Shown here: positions 1 through 5,596 of the stretch, piece after piece
Numbering within the stretch: the first letter of the stretch is position 1
How the letters are laid out: each line of letters opens with the position of its first letter
Origin: an uncultured Collinsella sp.
GTDB taxonomy: Bacteria; Actinomycetota; Coriobacteriia; Coriobacteriales; Coriobacteriaceae
DNA: 5,642 nucleotides
Assembly: GCA_902490445.1 (NCBI GenBank)
Contig: CABUDZ010000108.1
Span: 1 to 5,642 of the forward strand
Reading direction: 5' to 3'
Program-made: the position numbers and the translations under genes
Notes under the pieces: model-generated
What the model was told of the DNA's origin: nothing
Database searches by the model: none
Seen by the model: the letters and a program-made list of their open reading frames with translations, nothing else

Positions 1-17
1 GTGCTGGGGCCATTTAT

Positions 18-46
18 TTGACAGTTGTTGTGGTTCAACGTACGAT
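18..46 (+). promoter_or_regulatory. Candidate sigma-70/sigma-A promoter for rny
   Basis: A perfect -35 box TTGACA lies at 18-23. A 17-bp spacer separates it from TACGAT at 41-46, which matches the TATAAT consensus at 4 of 6 positions including the first two and last two bases. Transcription would begin near 52-54, leaving a leader of about 160 nt before the rny start codon. The surroundings are AT-rich compared with the genes. This is the only good promoter seen upstream of rny. It is called from motif match and spacing only. Confidence 0.65.
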
Positions 47-74
47 AAACACTGTCATTTGCTTTGTGATATGT

Positions 75-106
75 GCTCATCTGTGATGAGTTTGTTTATA
101 TGTTTA
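75..106 (+). other. Short leader hairpin with T-rich tail
   Basis: CTCATC (76-81) and GATGAG (85-90) are exact reverse complements around a TGT loop, and a G-T wobble (75/91) can add a seventh pair. A T-rich stretch (91-106, TTTGTTTATATGTTTA) follows. The arrangement resembles a weak intrinsic terminator or pause site inside the rny leader. The stem is short and only half GC, so efficient termination is doubtful. Confidence 0.3.
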
Positions 107-151
107 TCTGTATCCGACCCGCATAAGCTGCGCCCATATTACTCAAATGTC

Positions 152-185
152 GCGAGCCGTTCGTAAGGACGGTTCGCTTTGTTGT
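152..185 (+). promoter_or_regulatory. Leader hairpin with GNRA-type loop and short U-rich tail
   Basis: Bases 152-162 pair with 167-177 over 11 positions: nine Watson-Crick pairs and two G-U wobbles (156/173 and 161/168). They close a GTAA tetraloop (163-166) of the stable GNRA class. TTTGTTGT follows at 178-185. The hairpin ends 35 bases before the rny start codon. It could be a leaky terminator or attenuator, a stabilising 5' structure, or a recognition site for leader-mediated control. The pairing is read directly from the sequence; the role is inference. Because it lies downstream of the best rny promoter, a complete terminator for an upstream gene is less likely unless it is read through. 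Confidence 0.55.
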
Positions 186-202
186 GTAACGAATCCATAA
201 AA

Positions 203-207
203 AGGAG
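203..207 (+). promoter_or_regulatory. Ribosome binding site of rny
   Basis: AGGAG at 203-207, inside AAAAAGGAG, sits five bases before the ATG at 213. An in-frame GTG at 207 would add two residues, but its first base is the last base of this site, so the site cannot serve it. This places the start at 213. Confidence 0.85.
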
Positions 208-212
208 TGAGC

Positions 213-1763
213 ATGCCTATCATCGCAGCGCTCGTTGGCATCATTTTGGGTGCCATCGCCGCCATTGCCTACATGCGCACCGCCAAGCAGGGTAGTCTTC
301 ACGAGGCCGACGAAAAGATCCAGTCGGCACACGCACAGGCTGAGTCCCTGATCGGTGATGCTAAGCGTCAGGCCGAGACCCTCAAAAAAGAGGCTCTGCT
401 CGAGGCTAAAGAGGAGATCATCAAGAACAAGCAGGCCGCCGAGGCCGAGGACAAGCAGCGTAAGAACGAGATTCGTACGCTCGAGAACCGCGTGATGCAG
501 CGCGAGGAATCCCTCGATCGCCGCAACGACGCTCTCGACAAGCGCGAGCATCAGCTGTCCAGCCAGGCCGGTCAGGTCGAGAAGCGCTCCCGTGAGCTCG
601 AGGAGCTCTGCGCAAAGCAGACCTCCGAGCTCGAGCGTATCGCCGACCTTACCCGCGAGGACGCCCACAAGGAGCTCCTCGATAAGGTTCGCGGCGAGGT
701 CACCCACGAGGCCGCCACGATCATTCGCGAGTCCGAGCAGCAGGTTCGCGCCGAGTGCCACAAGACCGCCCAGGAGATTCTGTCTCTGGCGATTCAGCGC
801 TGCGCTGCCGACCACACTGCCGAGGTCACCGTTACCTCCGTGCACATTCCCTCTGATGACCTCAAGGGCCGTATCATCGGTCGCGAGGGTCGCAACATCC
901 GGACCTTCGAGCAGGTTTCCGGCGTCAACCTCGTGATCGACGACACGCCCGAGACCGTCGTTCTTTCGAGCTTCGACCCGGTCCGTCGTGAGACCGCCCG
1001 TGTCGCCCTCGAGAACCTCATCGCCGACGGCCGCATTCACCCTGCCCGTATCGAGGAGATGTATCACAAGGCCGCCGACCTGGTTCAGCAGCGCGTGCGC
1101 GAGGCTGGCGAGCAGGCTGCCTTCGATACCGGCATCCACGATCTGCACCCCGAGATCGTCAAGACCCTTGGTGCCCTGCGCTACCGTACCTCGTTTGGTC
1201 AGAACGTGCTTCAGCATTCCCTCGAGGTCTCTGATCTGTGCGGCGTGATGGCTTCCGAGCTTGGCCTGGACGTTGTGACCGCCAAGCGCGCCGGCCTGCT
1301 TCATGACCTGGGCAAGGCAATCGACCACGACGTCGAGGGCCCGCATGCCGTCATCGGCGCCGAGCTTGCCCGCCGTTATGGCGAGAAGCCCGTTATCGTC
1401 CACGCTATTGAGGCTCACCATGCCGATGTCGACCCCAACACGGTGCTCGATGTCCTGGTGCAGGCCGCCGATGCTGTCTCTGCCTCTCGCCCCGGTGCCC
1501 GTCGCGAGTCTGCCGAGAACTACATCAAGCGTCTTGAGAAGCTCGAGGAGATCGCCAACTCCCATGACGGCGTCGAGCGTACCTATGCCATGCAGGCCGG
1601 TCGCGAGGTCCACGTCATGGTCCAGCCGGACAAGATCTCCGATGCCCAGTCCACGGTTCTGGCTCACGATATCGCCCATCAGATCGAGGAAGAGATGGAG
1701 TATCCCGGTCAGGTGCGCGTCGTCGTGATTCGCGAGAGCCGCGCTGTCGATATCGCTAAATAA
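213..1763 (+). CDS. rny: Ribonuclease Y (membrane-anchored HD-domain endoribonuclease)
   Basis: This endoribonuclease starts turnover of many mRNAs by cutting single-stranded RNA at the inner face of the membrane, and in several bacteria it is a scaffold for a degradosome-like complex. The 516-residue product has the full family order. A transmembrane helix spans about residues 3-20. A long Glu/Lys/Arg/Gln-rich coiled coil follows to about residue 190. A KH RNA-binding domain begins near 205, with its GxxG-type loop in GRIIGREGRN (219-228). The HD phosphohydrolase domain contains H335, the catalytic pair H364-D365 in HDLGK, H397 and the H402-H403/D405 cluster. Length and spacing match B. subtilis RNase Y (520 aa, H368-D369). 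The start at 213 is fixed by AGGAG at 203-207. The promoter at 18-46 and a structured leader precede it, and the GHKL gene begins one base after its stop. No truncation or missing key residue is visible. The family call is very secure; target RNAs cannot be read from sequence. Confidence 0.97.
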   Translation: MPIIAALVGIILGAIAAIAYMRTAKQGSLHEADEKIQSAHAQAESLIGDAKRQAETLKKEALLEAKEEIIKNKQAAEAEDKQRKNEIRTLENRVMQREESLDRRNDALDKREHQLSSQAGQVEKRSRELEELCAKQTSELERIADLTREDAHKELLDKVRGEVTHEAATIIRESEQQVRAECHKTAQEILSLAIQRCAADHTAEVTVTSVHIPSDDLKGRIIGREGRNIRTFEQVSGVNLVIDDTPETVVLSSFDPVRRETARVALENLIADGRIHPARIEEMYHKAADLVQQRVREAGEQAAFDTGIHDLHPEIVKTLGALRYRTSFGQNVLQHSLEVSDLCGVMASELGLDVVTAKRAGLLHDLGKAIDHDVEGPHAVIGAELARRYGEKPVIVHAIEAHHADVDPNTVLDVLVQAADAVSASRPGARRESAENYIKRLEKLEEIANSHDGVERTYAMQAGREVHVMVQPDKISDAQSTVLAHDIAHQIEEEMEYPGQVRVVVIRESRAVDIAK

Positions 1764-1764
1764 C

Positions 1765-2850
1765 ATGAGCGACGCGAACGAGCTCATCTCATTTATCGCG
1801 TCGATGTCGGGGGAGGGCAACCTTCGCGTCGAGGAGAACCTTGGCGAGGGGTATGTCCGCCTCCGCGTTTCGGAGGCCGAGCGGCGCCAGGCAAAGCAAG
1901 ACATTCAGCATGTCGAGGATATCGTCATCGAAATGCTCCGTAATGCTCGCGATGCCGGCGCCGACAAGGTCTATCTCGCCACGACCAAGGAAGACGGCGT
2001 CCGCACGCTTGTCTTTCTGGATAACGGTTCGGGCGTTCCGCAGGATATGCAAGAGCGAATCTTCGATGCCCGCGTTACCTCCAAGCTCGAGAGCATGAAG
2101 ATGGACCGTTGGGGCGTTCACGGTCGTGGCATGGCATTGTTTTCGATCAAGCAGAACACCGATGAGGCCCGTGTGGTCACGTCCGGTGTTGATCTTGGTT
2201 CAGCCTTCAAGGTGAGCGTCGCGGCCGACCGCCTCAGTGAGCGTGCCGATCAGTCCAGCTGGCCCCAGGCCGTCAAGGATGAGGACGGACGTTATGTCTG
2301 CGCTCGCGGTCCACATAATATTATTCGCGCTGCTTGTGAGTTTGCGCTCGAGGAGTTGCGTGGTTGCGATGTCTATCTTGGTTCTCCGTCTGAGATTGCC
2401 GCGACCCTTTATGCTCAGGCGTCAAGTCGGCTCGATACGTCTCGTCTCCTGTTCATTGATGACGAGAGCGAGCTTCCGGTTGTCGATCGTTTAGGCCTTG
2501 CTTCTGATGCCGAGGACTTTATCCGTATTTGTTCGGGTTTGGGTCTTGAGATGTCCGAGCGCACGGCCCATCGCATTTTGGCAGGGCAGATTAAGCCCGT
2601 TCGCGGTGTGACCGCGCGTCTGCTGCGCGAGCGTGATTCGTCCTCGCATGCGCCGGCTCCTGTCGATCTCGCGAAGGATCGTCGCGGGCTACGTATTGCC
2701 AAGGATGACATGGCACAGTTTTCGCGCGCTGTGGAACGCGACTTTAATGACCTTGCCGCCCGGTACTATCTCAACCTTTGCGGCGACCCAAAGATCCGTG
2801 TTTCGCGTGATCGAATCACCGTGACCTTTGATCTTGCCAAAGAGGAATAG
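1765..2850 (+). CDS. GHKL-fold (HATPase_c) ATP-binding protein of unknown function
   Basis: This 361-residue protein carries the nucleotide-binding motifs of the GHKL superfamily (gyrase B, Hsp90, histidine kinase, MutL). The N box is E56-x3-N60-A-x-D63 in EMLRNARDA. The G1 box is D86-N-G-S-G-V-P. A glycine-rich G2/lid follows, GVHGRGMALF (117-126). I see no histidine-kinase H box, receiver domain, membrane segment or signal peptide, so it is probably a cytoplasmic ATPase or ATP-dependent switch rather than a sensor kinase. The C-terminal third (about 252-290) contains a segment resembling the recognition half of an Xre-like helix-turn-helix, which would suggest nucleic-acid binding; this is a weak inference. 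The gene begins one base after the rny stop (TAA C ATG) with no recognisable Shine-Dalgarno, so its translation is probably coupled to rny. In B. subtilis the gene after rny is ymdB, an unrelated phosphodiesterase. The ATP-binding fold is secure, the biological role unknown. Confidence 0.88.
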   Translation: MSDANELISFIASMSGEGNLRVEENLGEGYVRLRVSEAERRQAKQDIQHVEDIVIEMLRNARDAGADKVYLATTKEDGVRTLVFLDNGSGVPQDMQERIFDARVTSKLESMKMDRWGVHGRGMALFSIKQNTDEARVVTSGVDLGSAFKVSVAADRLSERADQSSWPQAVKDEDGRYVCARGPHNIIRAACEFALEELRGCDVYLGSPSEIAATLYAQASSRLDTSRLLFIDDESELPVVDRLGLASDAEDFIRICSGLGLEMSERTAHRILAGQIKPVRGVTARLLRERDSSSHAPAPVDLAKDRRGLRIAKDDMAQFSRAVERDFNDLAARYYLNLCGDPKIRVSRDRITVTFDLAKEE

Positions 2851-2854
2851 TGCC

Positions 2855-2883
2855 TTTACCGAGTCCACTCGGTACGATACAGT
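2855..2883 (+). promoter_or_regulatory. Candidate promoter for spoVS (and possibly miaB-miaA)
   Basis: TTTACC (2855-2860) matches TTGACA at 4 of 6 positions. Seventeen bases downstream, TACAGT (2878-2883) matches TATAAT at 4 of 6. Transcription would start near 2890, about 35 bases before the spoVS start codon. The 74-base gap is the longest between genes after rny and is AT-rich towards its end, which fits a promoter. Neither box is strong, so spoVS may also be read through from rny. Confidence 0.4.
2857..2874 (+). repeat. Perfect 18-bp operator-like palindrome
   Basis: TACCGAGTCCACTCGGTA consists of two 8-base arms that are exact reverse complements, separated by CC. It lies in the gap between the GHKL gene and spoVS, overlapping the candidate -35 box and most of the spacer, a classic position for a dimeric repressor. 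As RNA it could fold into a 7-bp stem with a UCCA loop, but no U-run follows, so it does not look like an intrinsic terminator. The symmetry is visible directly; the binding role is inferred. Confidence 0.6.
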
Positions 2884-2891
2884 TATTGCAG

Positions 2892-2908
2892 TTAAAACGT
2901 ACTTTTAA
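2892..2908 (+). repeat. Short AT-rich inverted repeat before the spoVS ribosome site
   Basis: TTAAAA (2892-2897) and TTTTAA (2903-2908) are reverse complements around CGTAC. The repeat ends four bases before the AGGAG of spoVS and would lie at the very 5' end of a transcript from the candidate promoter. The stem is AT-only, so RNA pairing would be weak; it could equally be a minor protein site or chance in AT-rich DNA. Confidence 0.25.
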
Positions 2909-2912
2909 ATGC

Positions 2913-2917
2913 AGGAG
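2913..2917 (+). promoter_or_regulatory. Ribosome binding site of spoVS
   Basis: AGGAG lies seven bases before the ATG at 2925. The frame is also open back to a GTG at 2850 that overlaps the previous stop, but that start has no Shine-Dalgarno. The extra 25 residues would also have no counterpart in the SpoVS family, whose conserved N terminus begins at this ATG. Confidence 0.85.
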
Positions 2918-2924
2918 TTTCTTC

Positions 2925-3242
2925 ATGGATTGCCTGAAGGTATCAAGCAAATCATCGCCCGCGTCCGTTGCCGGCGCCATCGCCGGCATGGTCAAGGATG
3001 GTGTACCCGTCAACATCCAGTGTGTCGGCGCGGGTGCCGTCAACCAGGCCATCAAGGCTGTGGCCATTGCACGCGGATTTTTGATTCCGACCGGGTTTGA
3101 TATTTCCTGCGCGCCGGTGTTCTCCGACATCCTCATCAACGGGGAGTCGCGCACGGCCATCCGCCTTTCTTTCTACGTTCACCAGATCAATCGAGCTGCT
3201 ATGGATAACGTCGTCATGGATGATGTTAAGCCTGTGGCATAG
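2925..3242 (+). CDS. spoVS: Stage V sporulation protein S (SpoVS), Alba-like
   Basis: The 105-residue product aligns almost end to end with SpoVS of B. subtilis (86 aa): LKVSSKSSPASVAGAIAG (4-21), VGAGAVNQAIKAVAIARGF (34-52) and INGESRTAIRL (71-81) carry the conserved blocks. SpoVS has an Alba-like fold related to archaeal nucleic-acid-binding proteins. In Bacillus it affects spore coat and septation, and homologues are common in bacteria that do not sporulate. About 19 extra residues follow the usual end (87-105), with several acidic and hydrophobic positions; the role of this tail is unknown. The start at 2925 is supported by AGGAG at 2913-2917 and by the family N terminus. The gene lies downstream of a palindrome-overlapped promoter candidate and upstream of miaB, echoing the rny-spoVS-miaB neighbourhood of Firmicutes. 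Family identity is secure; the function here is probably not sporulation itself. Confidence 0.93.
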   Translation: MDCLKVSSKSSPASVAGAIAGMVKDGVPVNIQCVGAGAVNQAIKAVAIARGFLIPTGFDISCAPVFSDILINGESRTAIRLSFYVHQINRAAMDNVVMDDVKPVA

Positions 3243-3274
3243 CTTCTGCTTGCCTCGTTTCGCTCCCCATCGTT

Positions 3275-3278
3275 AGGA
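3275..3278 (+). promoter_or_regulatory. Ribosome binding site that decides the miaB start
   Basis: AGGA (3275-3278, within GTTAGGACT) is nine bases before the ATG at 3288 but only three before the in-frame ATG at 3282. The longer spacing is more usual for a site consisting of the first four bases of AGGAGG, so 3288 is preferred. The two starts differ by only Met-His. Confidence 0.55.
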
Positions 3279-3287
3279 CTTATGCAC

Positions 3288-4658
3288 ATGGACCAGCGTT
3301 CCGTACGCGATATTCTTGCCGGTAAAACCTACTTTATCCGCACCTTTGGCTGCCAGATGAATCAGCACGACTCCGAGCGTGTGAGCGGTCTGCTTGATTC
3401 GTATGGCTGCCTTATGGCGCTCGATCCCGCGCATGCCGATATCGTTGTCTTCATGACGTGCTGCGTGCGCGAGGCCGCCGATACTCGCCTGTACGGTCAG
3501 TGCAATTCCTGCAAAAGCCTGCCGCCTTCGCCTTCGGGCAAGCGCGTGGTTGCCGTTGGCGGTTGCATCGCGCAGCGCGATGGCGAGGGCCTGCTCACTA
3601 ACGTCGATAACGTCAATGTCATCTTTGGCACGCATTCCATCGCGCATGTGGCCGAGCTCATTGCCGAGGCGTTCCTTGATGGCAAGCGTCATATCCGTAC
3701 CAATGAGCATGAGGATACGGATGCCATGAGCATGCCGTGGCATCGCGAGACTCAGTATCACGCCTGGGTGCCCATCATGACGGGCTGCAATAATTTCTGC
3801 ACCTATTGCATCGTGCCGTACGTGCGTGGTCGCGAAAAGAGCCGCCCCTTCGAGGAGATTGTCGACGAGGTGACCGGTTTGGTGCGCCAGGGCGTGCGTG
3901 AGATTACGCTGCTGGGCCAAAACGTTAACTCATATGGTCGCGATCTGTTTGGCAAGCCGCGTTTTGCCGATCTGCTGCGTGCCGTGGGCGATACGGGCGT
4001 GGAGCGCATCTTCTTTACGTCTTCGCATCCCAAGGACCTGCTGCCCGAGACCATCGACGCCATGGCCGAGACGCCTGCCGTTATGCCGCAGCTGCACTTG
4101 GCCGTCCAGTCAGGTTCGACGCGGATCCTCAAAGAGATGAATCGCCGTTATACACGCGAGGACTATCTGGGCCTTGTCGATCGCATTCGCAACCGCATGC
4201 CCGATATCGCGCTCTCGACCGACATTATCGTTGGCTTCCCGGGTGAGACTGAAGAAGACTTTGAGCAGACGCTCTCACTTGCCGAGACGGTCCGCTATGC
4301 TCAGGCCTATACCTTCATCTATTCCAAGCGCGCCGGTACCCCGGCCGCCGAGATTGACGATCCTACGCCGCATGAGGTTATTCTCGAGCGTTTCAACCGT
4401 CTGGTTAAGGTTATCGAGACCACGGCACACGAGTATAACCAGGGTGAGCTTCATACTGTGGTTCCGGCGCTCATTGAGGGAACGAGTAAAAAGAACGACG
4501 CGGTCCTGCTGGGCAAGAGTCCCAAGAATCAGACCGTGCATGCGCCTATCCCCGAGGGTTACAGCATCGATCAGCTTGTTGGTAAGATCGTTGATGTTGA
4601 CGTTGACGTTGCCAAGACCTGGTATTTGTCCGGTTCCGTTGTGGGCGAGCCGCGCTAA
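3288..4658 (+). CDS. miaB: tRNA (N6-isopentenyladenosine-37-C2)-methylthiotransferase
   Basis: This radical-SAM enzyme carries two [4Fe-4S] clusters and converts i6A37 of tRNAs reading UNN codons to ms2i6A37. The 456-residue protein has all three expected parts. The N-terminal methylthiotransferase domain supplies cluster ligands C22 (FGCQMN), C58 (MTCCVRE) and C93 (GGCIAQ). The radical-SAM core has CxxxCxxC at C167, C171 and C174 (GCNNFCTYC), followed by LLGQNVNSYG and DIIVGFPGE. A C-terminal TRAM domain spans about 386-453. GCQMN, near the N terminus, is typical of MiaB rather than RimO or MtaB. Oddities: the usual Asn before TC is Met, a second Cys (C59) follows C58, and an extra CNSC pair (C72, C75) lies between cluster ligands. 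The last base of its stop codon is the first base of the miaA start, so the enzyme making its substrate is translationally linked. ATG 3282 is an alternative start adding Met-His. Confidence 0.97.
   Translation: MDQRSVRDILAGKTYFIRTFGCQMNQHDSERVSGLLDSYGCLMALDPAHADIVVFMTCCVREAADTRLYGQCNSCKSLPPSPSGKRVVAVGGCIAQRDGEGLLTNVDNVNVIFGTHSIAHVAELIAEAFLDGKRHIRTNEHEDTDAMSMPWHRETQYHAWVPIMTGCNNFCTYCIVPYVRGREKSRPFEEIVDEVTGLVRQGVREITLLGQNVNSYGRDLFGKPRFADLLRAVGDTGVERIFFTSSHPKDLLPETIDAMAETPAVMPQLHLAVQSGSTRILKEMNRRYTREDYLGLVDRIRNRMPDIALSTDIIVGFPGETEEDFEQTLSLAETVRYAQAYTFIYSKRAGTPAAEIDDPTPHEVILERFNRLVKVIETTAHEYNQGELHTVVPALIEGTSKKNDAVLLGKSPKNQTVHAPIPEGYSIDQLVGKIVDVDVDVAKTWYLSGSVVGEPR
4590..4613 (+). repeat. Imperfect hexanucleotide tandem repeat inside miaB
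   Basis: GTTGAT, GTTGAC, GTTGAC and GTTGCC run in tandem, in frame, encoding VDVDVDVA (residues 435-442) in the TRAM domain of MiaB. The alternating pattern suits a beta strand. Because the unit is two codons, slippage would keep the reading frame. It is probably a by-product of protein sequence plus codon preference. Confidence 0.5.
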
Positions 4659-5596
4659 TGGTTTCTCCCGGGGCAGGTCTTTCCGCCGTTGCGATCGTCG
4701 GTCCGACGGCGGTTGGTAAGAGTGATGTTGCCGACCGTTTGGCAGCTCGTCTTTCGTCCGAAGTGCTGTCGTGCGATGCGATGCAAATCTATCGCGGCAT
4801 GGACATCGGTACCGCAAAGATGGTGCCCGATGAGTGCACGGCGCCGCTGCGTCTCGTCGACATTGTAGAGCCGGGTGTGGCATATTCTGCTGCGCTTTAT
4901 CAGGCCGACGCTCGCGCGCATGTTGAACGTCTCCTTGGTTCGGGTTGCCTGCCGGTTTTTTGCGGAGGTACGGGGCTGTATCTCAAGGCCGCCCTCGATG
5001 AGATGGACTTTCCCTCGGGTGAACTTGAGGACGATCGTCGTGCGGGCTATCAGGAGCTTGCCGAGCGTATTGGCGAGGAAGAACTGCATGCCTTGCTTGC
5101 CGAGCGCGATCCAGAATCGGCTGCTGTTATTCATCCCCATAACGTGCGCCGTGTGATTCGTGCGCTCGAGATGCATGATGATGGCGTCTCCTATGCGCAG
5201 CAAAAGTCGCAGTTTAGTGTTCCGCACGAGCATTATCATGCCCTATGGTTTGGTCTGACGCGTAATCGCGAGGTGCTCTACGAGTGCATTAACCAGCGCG
5301 TCGATCTGATGTTTGAGCAGGGTCTTGTCGATGAGGTCCGCGGTCTTATGGGCCAGGGGCTGGGAGATGCCCTGACGTCGATGCAGGCAATTGGCTATAA
5401 AGAGATCATTGATGCTTTCAATGGCGTGATGAGCATGGATGAGGCTCGCGAACTTATTAAGATGCGTTCGCGTCGTTATGCCAAGCGTCAGCTTTCGTGG
5501 TTTAAGCGCGATGACCGTATCGTGTGGTTTGATATGGATGAATGTACGATCGATGAGGTCGTTGAGGATATCCTGCATCGTATTGAGGCTGCCTAA
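4658..5596 (+). CDS. miaA: tRNA dimethylallyltransferase (adenosine-37 isopentenyltransferase)
   Basis: The enzyme transfers the dimethylallyl group of DMAPP to N6 of A37 in tRNAs reading UNN codons, making the i6A that MiaB then methylthiolates. The 312-residue product is of normal length. It has the P-loop-like GPTAVGKS (15-22), the substrate-site block SCDAMQIYRGMDIGTAK (38-54) with the conserved Asp40 and Gln43, the GGTGLYLK motif (103-110), RRVIRALEMH (164-173), QAIGYKE (243-249) and the basic C-terminal RRYAKRQLSWFKRD (272-285). The residue after Asp40 is Ala where many homologues have Ser, a mild variation. The start ATG shares one base with the miaB stop (TAATG) and no strong Shine-Dalgarno precedes it, so expression probably depends on coupling from miaB. 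The next gene is joined by the same overlap. The assignment is very secure. Confidence 0.97.
   Translation: MVSPGAGLSAVAIVGPTAVGKSDVADRLAARLSSEVLSCDAMQIYRGMDIGTAKMVPDECTAPLRLVDIVEPGVAYSAALYQADARAHVERLLGSGCLPVFCGGTGLYLKAALDEMDFPSGELEDDRRAGYQELAERIGEEELHALLAERDPESAAVIHPHNVRRVIRALEMHDDGVSYAQQKSQFSVPHEHYHALWFGLTRNREVLYECINQRVDLMFEQGLVDEVRGLMGQGLGDALTSMQAIGYKEIIDAFNGVMSMDEARELIKMRSRRYAKRQLSWFKRDDRIVWFDMDECTIDEVVEDILHRIEAA
5585..5588 (+). promoter_or_regulatory. Ribosome binding site for the gene starting at 5596
   Basis: GAGG, within the last codons of miaA, lies seven bases before the ATG at 5596. It supports real translation of the downstream partial gene. Confidence 0.5.

Noticed and set aside
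37..43. AACGTAC shared by the rny promoter (37-43) and the spoVS upstream region (2896-2902), and GTACGATA shared at 40-47 and 2872-2879
   Set aside because: Short matches of 7-8 bases between two AT-rich control regions are not strong enough to claim a common regulator, although they could be tested alongside the palindrome.
207..215. GTG at 207 as the rny start, giving 518 residues
   Set aside because: The GTG begins inside the AGGAG ribosome site, which is properly spaced only for the ATG at 213.
96..1904. A 602-codon open frame on the - strand covering all of rny
   Set aside because: It mirrors the rny codons: GAG, GCC and CTC-type bias in the + strand gives a stop-poor, Leu/Gly/Asp-rich reverse frame. 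Its product is low-complexity with no recognisable domain, and the + strand product is a complete, motif-perfect RNase Y.
2859..2890. Intrinsic terminator after the GHKL gene
   Set aside because: The palindrome can form a hairpin, but no run of T follows, so an operator is the better reading.
2850..2924. GTG at 2850 as the spoVS start, giving 25 extra residues
   Set aside because: It has no ribosome site, runs through the palindrome and promoter candidate, and precedes the conserved SpoVS N terminus, which begins at the well-supported ATG 2925.
3243..3287. Terminator or promoter between spoVS and miaB
   Set aside because: The 45-base gap has no stable inverted repeat, no T-run and no paired -35/-10 boxes; miaB is most simply read from upstream.
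3273..3920. A 215-codon - strand frame opposite miaB, and similar - strand frames opposite miaA
   Set aside because: These are shadows of secure + strand genes. They show no ribosome sites or family motifs and have the composition expected of reversed coding sequence.
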